Assembly: GCA_024637155.1 (NCBI GenBank)
Contig: JAGXFR010000041.1
Span: 62,001-126,000 of the forward strand
DNA length: 64,000 nt
Direction of reading: 5' to 3'
Source: Burkholderiaceae bacterium
Lineage (GTDB): Bacteria > Pseudomonadota > Gammaproteobacteria > Burkholderiales > Burkholderiaceae_E
The position numbers and the translations under genes are program-made. A model generated the notes under the pieces. That model ran no database searches, had not been told where the DNA came from, and was given only the letters and a program-made list of their open reading frames with translations. Positions 16,572 through 25,288 of the stretch are shown here, piece after piece. Position 1 is the first letter of the stretch. Every line of letters starts with the position of its first letter.

Positions 16572-17396
16572 TCAGTTGCGTTCCTGATCGGCGGCGCGCG
16601 GCTGCCAGACCATGTAGCGCTTCTCGATGAGCCCGACGGCCCAGTCGAGCACCAGCGCGAAGGCGGTCAGCAGCAGGATTCCGGCGAAGACGGTATTGAT
16701 GTCGAAGACGCCCTCGGCCTGCAGGATCAGGTAGCCGACGCCCACCGACGACCCGAGATACTCGCCGACCACGGCACCGACGAAGGCCAGTCCCACCGAA
16801 TTGTGCAGGCTCGCGAACACCCAGCTCATCGCGCTGGGCAGGTAGACGTGGCGCATCAGCTGGCGCGGCGTGGCGCCGAGCATGCGCGCGTTGGCGAGCA
16901 CCACCGGGCTGACTTCGCGCACGCCCTGGTAGACGTTGAAGAACACCACGAAGAACACCAGCGTGACGCCCAGCGCAACCTTGGACGAAATGCCCAGCCC
17001 GAACCAGACCATGAAGATCGGCGCGAGAATCACGCGGGGCATCGCGTTCATCGCCTTGATGTAGGGGTCGAGAATGGCCGAGGCGAGCGGGGCACGCGCG
17101 AGCCACAGCCCGATGCCGACGCCCAATGCCGTGCCGATCGCGAAGGCAAGGATCGTCTCGACCAGCGTCACCCACAGGTGGCGATAGATCTCGCCGCTGG
17201 CGAACCAGTTGAACAGCCGACTGGCCACCTTCAGCGGTTCGCCGAAAAAGAACGCCGCCTTGTGCGCGTTGTCGAAGTAGATCAGCGGCAGGAGTTCCGG
17301 CGTCGCGAGCAGGTGCCACACGAGAAAAAGCAGTCCCAGCAGCGCCAGCTGCCAGAAACGCAGGCGCCACCCACCATCAGCGATTCTGTTGCGCAT
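16572..17396 (-). CDS. ABC transporter permease (SsuC/TauC-like)
   Basis: A 274-residue permease with about six helices and the EAA loop region (VVLANARMLGATPRQLMRHVYLP), as in nitrate/sulfonate/taurine-type importers. It begins 20 nt inside the end of the ATPase gene. It would form the membrane channel for the adjacent NMT1/SsuA-like binding protein. Confidence 0.88.
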   Translation of the reverse strand: MRNRIADGGWRLRFWQLALLGLLFLVWHLLATPELLPLIYFDNAHKAAFFFGEPLKVASRLFNWFASGEIYRHLWVTLVETILAFAIGTALGVGIGLWLARAPLASAILDPYIKAMNAMPRVILAPIFMVWFGLGISSKVALGVTLVFFVVFFNVYQGVREVSPVVLANARMLGATPRQLMRHVYLPSAMSWVFASLHNSVGLAFVGAVVGEYLGSSVGVGYLILQAEGVFDINTVFAGILLLTAFALVLDWAVGLIEKRYMVWQPRAADQERN

Positions 17397-18201
17397 AGCC
17401 CTTGAGCACCTCTTCCTTCATGGCATGCCAGATCAGGGTGTGCAGCTCGATGAAGCGCGGCTCGAGCCGAATCTCGGCCACGTCGCGCGGCCGTGGCAAG
17501 TCGATCGCATACTCGCCGATCGGACGCGCCGCCGGACCGGCCGACAGGATGACCACCCGATCCGAGAGCGAGATCGCCTCCTCGAGGTCGTGCGTGACGA
17601 AGACGACCGATTTGCGGTTGGCCGACCAGAGCTCGAGCAGTTCGTTTTCCATCAGCACACGGGTCTGCACGTCGAGCGCCGAGAACGGCTCGTCCATCAG
17701 CAGGATCTGCGGGTCGAGCGCGAGCATCTGGGCGAGGGCCACGCGCTTGCGCATCCCGCCCGAGAGCTGGTGCGGGTAGCGGTCACCGAAACCCGAGAGT
17801 CCGACGCGACGCAGCCAGTCGTGGCCGACGACCTCGGCCGCGGCGCGCTCCATGCCCCGAAACAGCAGTCCGGCGATCACGTTGTCGAGCGCATTCTTCC
17901 AGGGCATCAGCGCGTCGCTCTGGAACATGTAGCCGGCACGCCGATTGATGCCCGTGAGCGACTCGCCGAAAAGCGACACGCTCCCTGCGCTTGGCGCCAG
18001 CAGACCGGCCGCGACGTTGAGCAGCGTGGACTTGCCGCAACCGGTCGGTCCCACCACCGCGACGAACTCCCCGTCGGCCACCGCCAGCGACGCGTCCTGC
18101 GTCGCCGTATAGCTGGTGGACTTGCGGTCGCGGGACTTGAAGGTGCAGGTGATGCGATCAAGGGCGAGCGCGACAGCGCCCGCGGAGCCGGATGTTGCCA
18201 T
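17377..18201 (-). CDS. ABC transporter ATP-binding protein (SsuB/TauB-like)
   Basis: A 274-residue ATPase. Walker A is GPTGCGKST, the signature is LSGGMRKR, Walker B is ILLMDEPFSALD and the switch histidine lies in VFVTHDLEEA. The N-terminal lead (ITCTFKSRDRKSTSY) is typical of the nitrate/sulfonate class. Start ATG 18201 overlaps the binding-protein stop by one base (TGATG). Confidence 0.92.
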   Translation of the reverse strand: MATSGSAGAVALALDRITCTFKSRDRKSTSYTATQDASLAVADGEFVAVVGPTGCGKSTLLNVAAGLLAPSAGSVSLFGESLTGINRRAGYMFQSDALMPWKNALDNVIAGLLFRGMERAAAEVVGHDWLRRVGLSGFGDRYPHQLSGGMRKRVALAQMLALDPQILLMDEPFSALDVQTRVLMENELLELWSANRKSVVFVTHDLEEAISLSDRVVILSAGPAARPIGEYAIDLPRPRDVAEIRLEPRFIELHTLIWHAMKEEVLKGYAQQNR

Positions 18202-19220
18202 CACTTGTACTTGTCGTTGGCCTTGCGCACGAACTCGTTGGTGTAGGTCAGCTCGAGCTTGATCTCCTCGGGCTTCACTTCCGGGTTGAACGCGGCGATC
18301 ACCTTGAGCATGTTCTTGGCGCCGGCGTCCGAGATCGTCCCATCGAGCGAGAACGCTTCGCGCACCTTGGCGAAGGCGAAGAGGTAGAGCGCCTGGTTGC
18401 CCAGCAGGTAGTTCTCCGGGACGGTGCGCAGGATGTCCTGCGGCGAGGCCCGGGCGATCCACTTGTCCGCGCGCACGATCGCGTTGGTCAGCGCCTGCAC
18501 GGTGTTGGGGTTCTTCTGGATGAATTCGATCGGCGCGTAGAGCGAACCGGCCGGCATCGGTCCGCCGAAGACGTCGATGGTCCCCTTGATGGTGCGCGTG
18601 TCGGCGATGATCCTGACTGCGCCATCCTGCTCGAGCATGGTCATCAGCGGGTCGACGTTGGAGATCGCGTCGATCTGTCCCCCCTTCATTGCCGCCACCG
18701 CGCCCGCACCGGTGCCCACACCCACGATCGCGACATCGGTGCCCTTGAGCTTGTCCTTCGACAGCATGTGGGTGACGAGCATGTTGGTGCTCGAACCCGG
18801 GGCCGACACGCCGATCTTCAGGCCCTTGAGGTCCTTGGGCGACTTGTAGGCGGCGGCCCGCGCGGTGGCGATTCCGAGCGCGAGCTGCGGTGCGCGGCCC
18901 TGCAGGACGAAGGCCTGGAAGATCTGCTTCTTGGACTGCAGGTTGATCGTGTGCTCGTAGGCACCCGAGACCACGTCGGCGCTGCCGCCGACCACGGCGC
19001 GCAACGCCGCGGAACCGCCCGCGAAGTCGGAGATCTTGACGTTCAGGCCCTCGTCCTTGAAATAGCCGAGTTGCTCTGCGATGGTGAGCGGCAGGTAGTA
19101 GAACGCCGCCTTGCCCCCCACCGCGATGTGTACGTCGGGCTTCTCCGGTTTGCCCTGCGCGGCTGCGTGGCCGAATACGAGGGCAGCGCCCAGCGCGACG
19201 ATGGTTCTGATCAATTTCAT
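18201..19220 (-). CDS. ABC transporter substrate-binding protein (SsuA/NMT1-like)
   Basis: A 339-residue periplasmic binding protein with a signal peptide ending around GHAAAQG. The mature part has AAFYYLPLTIAEQLGYFKDEGL and FAGGSAALRAVVGGSADVV, typical of the SsuA/TauA/NMT1 fold. Ligands in this family include sulfonates, taurine, nitrate and pyrimidine precursors; the ligand here is unknown. GGAGACAGTC precedes the start. It follows leuD by 103 bp on the same strand. Confidence 0.88.
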   Translation of the reverse strand: MKLIRTIVALGAALVFGHAAAQGKPEKPDVHIAVGGKAAFYYLPLTIAEQLGYFKDEGLNVKISDFAGGSAALRAVVGGSADVVSGAYEHTINLQSKKQIFQAFVLQGRAPQLALGIATARAAAYKSPKDLKGLKIGVSAPGSSTNMLVTHMLSKDKLKGTDVAIVGVGTGAGAVAAMKGGQIDAISNVDPLMTMLEQDGAVRIIADTRTIKGTIDVFGGPMPAGSLYAPIEFIQKNPNTVQALTNAIVRADKWIARASPQDILRTVPENYLLGNQALYLFAFAKVREAFSLDGTISDAGAKNMLKVIAAFNPEVKPEEIKLELTYTNEFVRKANDKYK

Positions 19221-19323
19221 GACTGTCTCCTTGGTTTCACGTCTCGACCCGGGCTGCGGATCGGGCGGCCATGCTCTCACGCGAGTTCCGCCGGAGTCAA
19301 CGCGCGCGGTTTCCGCGCCGGGG

Positions 19324-19953
19324 TCACGGCTCACGCGTACCCGCCTCGCAGACCCACGGCGCCGTTGCACGCTGACGCTCCTCGAAGCGCGCAATGTCCA
19401 TCTCGTGGCGCAGGCTCAGCGAGATGTCGTCCGCGCCCGCCATCAATCGGTCGCGCTGCGCCGCATCGATCCGAAAGAGCACCGGCGCAAGTCCGGGCGC
19501 CTCGACTCGCAGTCGTGCCAGGTCGATCCGGAACTCGGCTTCAGGCCGCTGCGTGGCCGCCTCGGCAAGCATGGCCAGTTCAGCCGGAGTGATCGTCGCG
19601 GCGAGCAGTCCGTTGCGTACACAGTTGCCGCGAAAGATGTCGGCGAACGAGATGCCCAGCACCACACGGATGCCGAAGCCGGCCAGCGCCCAGACTGCGT
19701 GTTCACGCGACGAACCCCCACCGAAATTGCGCCCGACCAGCAGAATGCGCGCCTTGCGCCACGGACCGCGGTTGAGCACGAAGCCTGGTTCCTCAACGCT
19801 GTGCCCGTCGCGATAGCGCCAATTTGCGAAAAGCGCCGCCCCGTAGTCGATGTCGAACTCGAGCACCCGCGCGGCGGGAAACAGCGTATCCGTATCCACG
19901 TCATCGCACAGCAGCGGCGCCGCCGGACCGGTGACGGTCGAAAATGCTTCCAT
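19324..19953 (-). CDS. leuD: 3-isopropylmalate dehydratase-type small subunit
   Basis: A 209-residue swivel-domain subunit of the aconitase superfamily. It has the LeuD features CDDVDTDTLFPA, the substrate-specificity segment LVGRNFGGGSSREHAVWAL, and GISFADIFRGNCVRNGLL. With LeuC it isomerises 2-isopropylmalate, or a related hydroxyacid in paralogous systems. Start and leuC stop overlap by one base (TGATG). leuB is not adjacent, so a catabolic paralogue is possible. Confidence 0.85.
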   Translation of the reverse strand: MEAFSTVTGPAAPLLCDDVDTDTLFPAARVLEFDIDYGAALFANWRYRDGHSVEEPGFVLNRGPWRKARILLVGRNFGGGSSREHAVWALAGFGIRVVLGISFADIFRGNCVRNGLLAATITPAELAMLAEAATQRPEAEFRIDLARLRVEAPGLAPVLFRIDAAQRDRLMAGADDISLSLRHEMDIARFEERQRATAPWVCEAGTREP

Positions 19954-21344
19954 CAGAACTCCCGCGGGTCGGCGATGACCCCGGCGAGCGCGCAGGCCGC
20001 GGCGGTCGCCGGGCTTGCGAGATGCGTACGCGCGCCCCGGCCCTGGCGCCCTTCGAAATTGCGGTTCGACGTGGCGACGCAGCGCGCGCCGGCGGGCACC
20101 ACGTCGCCGTTGACGGCGATACACATCGAACAACCCGGCTCGCGCCACTCGAAACCGGCGGCCCGGAACACCTCGTCGATGCCCTCGGCCTCGGCGGCGC
20201 GCTGCACCGCAACGGATCCCGGCACCACGAGCGCCCGCACCCCGGGAGCCACGCGCCGGTCGCGCACGAGCGCGGCGGCGACGCGCAGGTCGGTGAGCCG
20301 ACTGTTGGTACATGAGCCGATGAACACGACGTCGACCGGCGTGCCGAGCAGCGGCTCGCCCGCTCGCAGCCCCATGTAGGACAGCGCGCGTTCGTGCCCC
20401 CGCGCCTGCGCGTGCTCTTCTCCCGTCTCCGGGGCAGCCGGAACCTGCGCATCGATCGCGCCGCTCTGCGCCGGCGTGGTTCCCCAGCTGATCTGCGGCG
20501 CGAGAGCGGACATGTCGAGCGACAGATCGCAGCGCCGCGGGCAGTTCTCGAGAGATCGCCACGCGCAACGCGCCGCGTCCCACCGCGCACCCGCCGGGGC
20601 GAATTCACGGCCCGCCAGAAAGCGGAAGGTCGCTTCGTCGGGAGCGATCAGCGCGTAGCGTGCGCCGGTCTCGATCGCCATGTTGCACAGGGTCAGGCGT
20701 GCCTCGATCGGCAGCGCGGTGACGGCATCGCCGAAGTACTCGAGCGCCCGACCGGCTCCCCCCGCGGTGCCGAGCCGCGCGCACAACGCCAGCGCGATGT
20801 CCTTGGCGAAGACGGCGGGCGCGAGCGCGCCGTCGATGCGCACGAACAGGGTCTCGGGTCGCTCCAGCGCGAGTGTCTGGGTGGCGAGCACGTGCTCCAT
20901 TTCAGTGGTGCCGATACCAAAAGCGAGCGCGCCCAGCGCGCCGAGTGTGCACGTGTGGCTGTCGCCGCATACCGCAGTCATGCCGGGGAGCACCAGTGCG
21001 CTCTCCGCGCCCACCACGTGGACGATGCCCTGGCGCGCATCATCGAGATCGAACAGGCGAATTCCGGCCGCTGTGGCGTTGCGGCGCAGGGTCTGCACAA
21101 AGCGTTCTGCCGGGCGGAAAGTGGCCTCATCGCGGCCGGGCTCGGTGGCCACGATGTGGTCGAGCATCGCCGTCGTGTGTTGCGGACGGCGCACCGTGCG
21201 TCCTGCGGCAGCCAGATGCCGGAACGCGACGGGAGAGGTCAGTTCATTGACGAGGTGCCGGTCGATGTAGAGCAGCGTGCGCCCGTCATCGAGTTCGGCG
21301 ACCGCATGGTCGCGCCAGATCGCGTCGAAGAGGGAGTCGGCCAT
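19953..21344 (-). CDS. leuC: 3-isopropylmalate dehydratase-type large subunit
   Basis: A 463-residue [4Fe-4S] hydro-lyase of the LeuC type. The cluster cysteines lie in IGSCTNSR and EPGCSMC, preceded by TAVCGDSHTCTLGALGALAFGIGTTE-type sequence at about residues 125-150 and YIDRHLVNE near the N-terminus. It forms the cluster-bearing half of the dehydratase with the overlapping leuD. Absence of leuA/leuB nearby, and an importer just downstream, leave open whether this is leucine synthesis or degradation of an imported acid. Confidence 0.87.
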   Translation of the reverse strand: MADSLFDAIWRDHAVAELDDGRTLLYIDRHLVNELTSPVAFRHLAAAGRTVRRPQHTTAMLDHIVATEPGRDEATFRPAERFVQTLRRNATAAGIRLFDLDDARQGIVHVVGAESALVLPGMTAVCGDSHTCTLGALGALAFGIGTTEMEHVLATQTLALERPETLFVRIDGALAPAVFAKDIALALCARLGTAGGAGRALEYFGDAVTALPIEARLTLCNMAIETGARYALIAPDEATFRFLAGREFAPAGARWDAARCAWRSLENCPRRCDLSLDMSALAPQISWGTTPAQSGAIDAQVPAAPETGEEHAQARGHERALSYMGLRAGEPLLGTPVDVVFIGSCTNSRLTDLRVAAALVRDRRVAPGVRALVVPGSVAVQRAAEAEGIDEVFRAAGFEWREPGCSMCIAVNGDVVPAGARCVATSNRNFEGRQGRGARTHLASPATAAACALAGVIADPREF

Positions 21345-21392
21345 TGCGCTGCGCTCACCCCACGGAATTCCGGTGCGCGCACGATGCCTGAT

Positions 21393-21644
21393 TCAGCGTC
21401 GCCGCGGTGCCGGTCCGGGACGTCCTTCGATCTGTCGGAACGTGATTCGTCCCTTGCTCAGGTCGTAGGGGGACATCTCCAGCGAAACCTTGTCGCCGGC
21501 GATGATCCGGATGTGGTGCTTGCGCATCTTGCCCGCGCTGTACGCCACCAGATCGTGCCCGTTGTCGAGCGTCACCCGGTAACGGGAATCGGGCAGCACT
21601 TCGTTGACCACCCCATTCATTTCGAGAAGTTCTTCCTTCGCCAC
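21393..21644 (-). CDS. infA: translation initiation factor IF-1
   Basis: An 83-residue S1-fold protein beginning [17 protein letters not shown], with the conserved KMRKHHIRI and [17 protein letters not shown] segments. It occupies the ribosomal A site during initiation. The start decides itself: GGAGG is seven bases before GTG 21644, which restores the universal M-A-K-E-E beginning, while an ATG at 21650 is only one base from GGAGG. The C-terminal RPGPAPRRR tail is longer than in E. coli IF-1, as in the second infA type of betaproteobacteria. Confidence 0.93.
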   Translation of the reverse strand: MAKEELLEMNGVVNEVLPDSRYRVTLDNGHDLVAYSAGKMRKHHIRIIAGDKVSLEMSPYDLSKGRITFRQIEGRPGPAPRRR

Positions 21645-21670
21645 GGTCATACCTCCGTTGGGAATCGAAA

Positions 21671-21697
21671 ACAAAAAGCCCGGCATTGCCGGGCTTT
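21671..21697 (-). terminator. intrinsic terminator after csp
   Basis: A 10-bp perfect stem, AAAGCCCGGC at 21675-21684 pairing with 21688-21697 around a three-base loop, is followed on the minus strand by TTTTTGTTTT. It lies between csp and infA and should end the csp transcript. Confidence 0.85.
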
Positions 21698-21745
21698 CGG
21701 GTAGGGCTGACGGCACGGCCAGCTGGGCCGTGCATGCCTGTCCTG

Positions 21746-21952
21746 TCAGTCTGCGGCGCGAATGTTCGACGCCTGCTGACCCTTGGGGCCGGTAGTGACG
21801 TCAAAAACGACCTTCTGACCTTCAGCCAGGGTCTTGAAGCCCGAACCCTGAATTGCCGAGAAATGAGCGAAGAGATCGTCGCCACCCGCTTCCGGGGTGA
21901 TGAAGCCGAAGCCCTTGGACTCGTTGAACCACTTTACTGTGCCTGCTGCCAT
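21746..21952 (-). CDS. csp: cold shock protein (CspA family)
   Basis: A 68-residue cold-shock-domain protein with both RNA-binding motifs intact: KGFGFITP (RNP1) and DLFAHFSAI (RNP2-like). It binds single-stranded RNA/DNA and melts mRNA structure. The start at 21952 gives the normal family length. It is a monocistronic unit: a promoter near 22100-22128, a leader of about 140 nt with unusual competing hairpins, and a strong terminator downstream. Confidence 0.95.
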   Translation of the reverse strand: MAAGTVKWFNESKGFGFITPEAGGDDLFAHFSAIQGSGFKTLAEGQKVVFDVTTGPKGQQASNIRAAD

Positions 21953-22093
21953 GTCTTGAATATCCAAAAAAATGAAAAAAAGGGGATTGCCCCCAGAAGG
22001 GGCGATGCTCAAGACGGCCGGGTGATGAAGGGAAATACACCGCAGAACTGCGGGTACGCAACCAGACAACAACAGCACTACCTGAAAATCGCT
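21953..22093 (-). promoter_or_regulatory. csp 5' leader with two mutually exclusive hairpins
   Basis: Reading the minus strand, GCCCC (22003-21999), a TTCT loop, GGGGG (21994-21990), CAAT, CCCC (21985-21982) and a run of seven T (21981-21975) follow each other. The single G block can pair with the upstream C block, or with the downstream C block to make a terminator-like hairpin abutting the T-run. A second T-run (21972-21966) lies just before the start codon. This looks like a conformational switch or attenuator; long csp leaders are known thermosensors, but this arrangement is inferred only from sequence. Confidence 0.5.
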
Positions 22094-22099
22094 CCCGAC

Positions 22100-22128
22100 A
22101 CTATGCCCGGTATTGGCCGGAATTGCAA
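22100..22128 (-). promoter_or_regulatory. candidate csp promoter
   Basis: On the minus strand TTGCAA (22128-22123) and CATAGT (22105-22100) are separated by 17 bases, a sigma-70-type spacing. Transcription would begin near 22093, giving a leader of about 140 nt. Confidence 0.45.
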
Positions 22129-22185
22129 GCAAAGCCCGCCCGTGCTAGGCGCACTGGTGCGGCCGGCGCGCGCCAGGAAAACCGC

Positions 22186-23418
22186 TCAGCGCGCCGCGAG
22201 ACGCCAGAGCGACGTGACTTCGGCGCTGCGCGCGGCGTGCAGCGCGTCATCACGATCGAGCACCTTGCCGTGACGGGGGCGGATGTCGTGGCGGGCGAGA
22301 ACCTCGAGTTCTGCCGCTTCGAACATCGCCGTGAGTTCGTCGCGGGAGCGCAACCCGAGATGCTCGGCAAGGTTGGAAAGAATCAGCCAGCCCTCGCCCC
22401 CTGCGCACAGATGCGCGGTGAGGCCCGCGAGAAAGCCGCGCAGCATTCGGCTCTCCGGGTCGTAGACCGCGTGCTCGACGGGCGAACTCGGTCGCGCCGG
22501 AACCCAGGGCGGATTGCACACGACGAGCGCTGCCCTGCCCTCGGGAAAGAGATCCGCTTCGCGCACCTCGACCTGCGTTTCGCGCCCGAAACGCGCGACG
22601 TTGTCCCGCGCACAGGTGAGCGCCCGCGGATCCCTCTCGGTGGCGATTACCCGCGCGACGCCCCGGCGCGCGAGCATCAGCGCGAGCACCCCGGTGCCGG
22701 TGCCGATGTCGAAGGCACGCGAGTCCTTTGCCAGCGCGTCGGGCAGCGGGGCTTGTGCGACCAGATCGACGTACTCGCCGCGCACGGGCGAGAAGACGCC
22801 GTAATGCGGATGAATGCGCCCCCCGAGCGCCGGAATGGCGACTCCCTTCTTGCGCCATTCGTGCGCCCCGATCAGGCCGAGCAACTCGCGCAGCGACACC
22901 ACGGAGACGCCGAACTGCGGATCGGCGTCCCCCCACGCCTCGCTGCACGCGAGGCGCAGATCCGGCGCCCGGCGCAACGGAATCGTGTAATCGGCGTCCA
23001 GCGGAATGAGCAGCATCGAAAGGGTACGCGCCCGCTGCGCCTGCGCCTGACGGTGCAGGTGAAAGCGCTCGGCCATCGGGCGCGCCGCTTCGTCGCTTCC
23101 CATCGACGGGGTGCGACTCCCCCTTCCCCGTTTGCGCTCCGCGCGCCGGGCGAGCGCAGCGAGCAGTTGGCGGGCGTTCTGGAAGTCGCCGTGCCACAGC
23201 AGTGCCGTGCCTTCGCAGGCCAGCCGGTAGGCGGCATCCGCGCTGAGCGTGTCGTCGGCGACGCGCACCGTGCGCGGCGGCGGCGCGGCAGCCGAGCGCC
23301 AGAGCGCCTCGCACTCCTGCCCGTCGGCGACCCACCGGATGCGGGGAGTCTCCGTCACGCTCGGCGCGGCACCCGCTGCCGGATGGGCCGAGCGCGCGCC
23401 GCTCTCGGAATCAGGCAA
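22186..23418 (-). CDS. class I SAM-dependent methyltransferase (PrmC/RlmG-like)
   Basis: A 410-residue protein. The C-terminal half is a Rossmann methyltransferase: motif I FDIGTGTGVLALMLARRG near residue 235 and the NPPW tetrapeptide in VVCNPPWVPA that marks N-methyltransferases of glutamine or of nucleobases. The N-terminal half is a separate domain with no motif I recognise. It probably modifies rRNA or a protein, but the target is unknown. Its start overlaps the upstream Hsp20 stop by 8 nt. Confidence 0.75.
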   Translation of the reverse strand: MPDSESGARSAHPAAGAAPSVTETPRIRWVADGQECEALWRSAAAPPPRTVRVADDTLSADAAYRLACEGTALLWHGDFQNARQLLAALARRAERKRGRGSRTPSMGSDEAARPMAERFHLHRQAQAQRARTLSMLLIPLDADYTIPLRRAPDLRLACSEAWGDADPQFGVSVVSLRELLGLIGAHEWRKKGVAIPALGGRIHPHYGVFSPVRGEYVDLVAQAPLPDALAKDSRAFDIGTGTGVLALMLARRGVARVIATERDPRALTCARDNVARFGRETQVEVREADLFPEGRAALVVCNPPWVPARPSSPVEHAVYDPESRMLRGFLAGLTAHLCAGGEGWLILSNLAEHLGLRSRDELTAMFEAAELEVLARHDIRPRHGKVLDRDDALHAARSAEVTSLWRLAAR

Positions 23419-23791
23419 CCTGGACCGCGATGCGCCGCGGCTGCGCGTGCGCTGCCTTGGGAATCCGCAGCGTGAGCACCCCGTTGTTCAGCTCGGCACT
23501 CACTTTCTCCGTGTCCAGTTCCCGGGAGAGCGTGAACACCCTGCGGTAACGCGGAAGGCTCACTTCGACATGGGTCGCATCCATCCCCTGCGGAATCGGG
23601 ATGTCCAGCTCCCCTTCGATCGTCAGCGTGTCGGCTTCCACATGCAGCTGCAGCTTCTCCTTCGACACACCGGGCAGGTCCGCCCGGAGCGTGATCCCTT
23701 GCGCATCCTCGATGACGTCCACCGGGGGCATCACACTTGCTTCGGTGCGCACCGACGATTCGGCCGGCGCCTTGAGGGCTTTGTCGTTCAT
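23411..23791 (-). CDS. small heat shock protein (Hsp20/alpha-crystallin)
   Basis: A 126-residue sHsp with an alpha-crystallin domain: ITLRADLPGVSKEKLQLHVE, the FTLSRELD strand, and the hallmark LNNGVLTLRIPK. The C-terminal IxI/V anchor is represented by IAVQV. It acts as an ATP-independent holdase in the cytoplasm. AAGGAGG lies before ATG 23791. It is the second of a tandem sHsp pair, 14 bp after the first, and the two may co-assemble. Confidence 0.92.
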   Translation of the reverse strand: MNDKALKAPAESSVRTEASVMPPVDVIEDAQGITLRADLPGVSKEKLQLHVEADTLTIEGELDIPIPQGMDATHVEVSLPRYRRVFTLSRELDTEKVSAELNNGVLTLRIPKAAHAQPRRIAVQVA

Positions 23792-23805
23792 GTTTCGTTC
23801 CTCCT

Positions 23806-24243
23806 TCATTCGATGCGGATGCGGCGCGGCCGGGCAGCTTCGCGTCGCTTGATGCTCACATGCAGCACGCCGTCGCGAAACTTCGCGTCGACCGCGTTCG
23901 GGTCGATGTCGTCGGGCAGCGTGACCACGCGCCGGAAGCGCCCGGCGAAGCGCTCGCCGATGTGCACCGTCGACTTCTCGTCACGCGCCCCGTTGCCGGA
24001 CGGGCGCTCGCCGGCGATCGTCAGCACGCCCTTCTCGAGGCTGATCTCGATCGCGTCGGGATCGACTCCGGGGGCGAACGCGTAGACCTCCACCGAATGT
24101 TCGGTGCTGCCGACATTCATCGCAGGATAGCCGCCGCGTGCGACGCCGCGAATGCTGGGGGAAATGTCAAAAGCCTGCTGCATCTCGCGCTGCAGGCGCT
24201 CCAGTTCCGCGAACGCATCGCGGGGAAACAGGGCTCGGTACAT
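23806..24243 (-). CDS. small heat shock protein (Hsp20/alpha-crystallin)
   Basis: A 145-residue sHsp with an amphipathic N-terminus (LERLQREMQQAFD) and an alpha-crystallin domain including VEVYAFAPGVDPDAIEIS and FRDGVLHVSIKRRE. The end IRIE supplies an IxI-like anchor. AAAGGAG precedes ATG 24243. It differs clearly from its downstream partner, so this is an old A/B-type pair rather than a fresh duplication. Confidence 0.92.
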   Translation of the reverse strand: MYRALFPRDAFAELERLQREMQQAFDISPSIRGVARGGYPAMNVGSTEHSVEVYAFAPGVDPDAIEISLEKGVLTIAGERPSGNGARDEKSTVHIGERFAGRFRRVVTLPDDIDPNAVDAKFRDGVLHVSIKRREAARPRRIRIE

Positions 24244-24373
24244 GATCTTCGCTCCTTTGATCCGTTGCCGGTCGGCGCCGATCGATCGAGCGCCGCCTGG
24301 ACCTGAAATAGGGGCTTCTTGCCGGGTTTCAAGAGCCGGTCCGGTTGCAGCCGGCGCGCTCCCGGCCCGGGAC

Positions 24374-25288
24374 TCAGCGCCGACTCGAGACCACGATGCC
24401 AGCGACGATCAGCGCGAAAGCCGCCGCGTGATAGAGCCGCGGCGTTTCGCCGAGCAGGGTCACCGACAGGAGCCCCGCGAAGAGCGGCGTCAGATTCGCG
24501 AAGAATGCCGCGGTTGCCGGACCGGCGGCAGCGACACCGGCGCCCCAGCAGCGATACGCCAGCACCGACGGGCCGACGGCGAGGAACACGATCGCCCAGC
24601 CGAGGCCGGAGGACCACTCGATTTCGCGCGGCAGCAGCCAGGATTCGGCGCCCGCTGCCATGCCCGACCACAACAGGCCGAAGAGCACCTGCAGCAGCAG
24701 AAAATCCGCCCAGGTCCACGCGGGGCGATTGGGCCCTTGCAGCGACGCGGGCGGCCGGGCGAGCTGCCAGCTGTAGAAGGCCCAGCTGACGGCGGCAAGC
24801 AGCATCCAGCCGTCGCCGGGGACGAAACGCAGCCCGGCAAGTTGGGCCAGGTCGCCGCGCAACATCACGGTGAACACGCCCAGCGCGGACAGGATCGCCC
24901 CGATCCACTGCGCGCGTCGGGCCGGCTCGCGATAGAAGAGGATGCCGATGAACAGCATCCAAACGGGAACGCTCGAGGCGATCAGCGTCACGTTGATCGG
25001 CGTCGAGGTCTGCAGGGCCAGGTACTGCAGCGAGTTGTAGGCCCCGACGCCGAGCGCGCCCAGGAGGGCCAGCGCCGGCCAGCGTACCCGGATTTCGGCG
25101 CGCCGGGACGCCGTGGACAGCACCCGCCAGCCCAAAGGCAAAAGGATCGCCAGCGCGCCGAGCCAGCGCAGCGCGTTCAGCTGCAGCGGCGGCACGCTCG
25201 CGGCGAACATCCGCCCGACCACAGCATTGCCGGCCCACGTCAGCGGCGGAATGACGAGCAGAGCGGCGACGCGCGGCGTCAGGCTCAC
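24374..25288 (-). CDS. EamA/DMT-family exporter
   Basis: A 304-residue inner-membrane transporter with two EamA repeats (ALLVIPPLTWAGNAVVGRMF at the start, LAAVSWAFYSWQLARP opening the second half). The start is taken as GTG 25288, which overlaps the DUF2007 stop in a GTGA arrangement; ATG 25315 in the same frame would give a 31-nt overlap. Substrate unknown. Confidence 0.85.
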   Translation of the reverse strand: MSLTPRVAALLVIPPLTWAGNAVVGRMFAASVPPLQLNALRWLGALAILLPLGWRVLSTASRRAEIRVRWPALALLGALGVGAYNSLQYLALQTSTPINVTLIASSVPVWMLFIGILFYREPARRAQWIGAILSALGVFTVMLRGDLAQLAGLRFVPGDGWMLLAAVSWAFYSWQLARPPASLQGPNRPAWTWADFLLLQVLFGLLWSGMAAGAESWLLPREIEWSSGLGWAIVFLAVGPSVLAYRCWGAGVAAAGPATAAFFANLTPLFAGLLSVTLLGETPRLYHAAAFALIVAGIVVSSRR

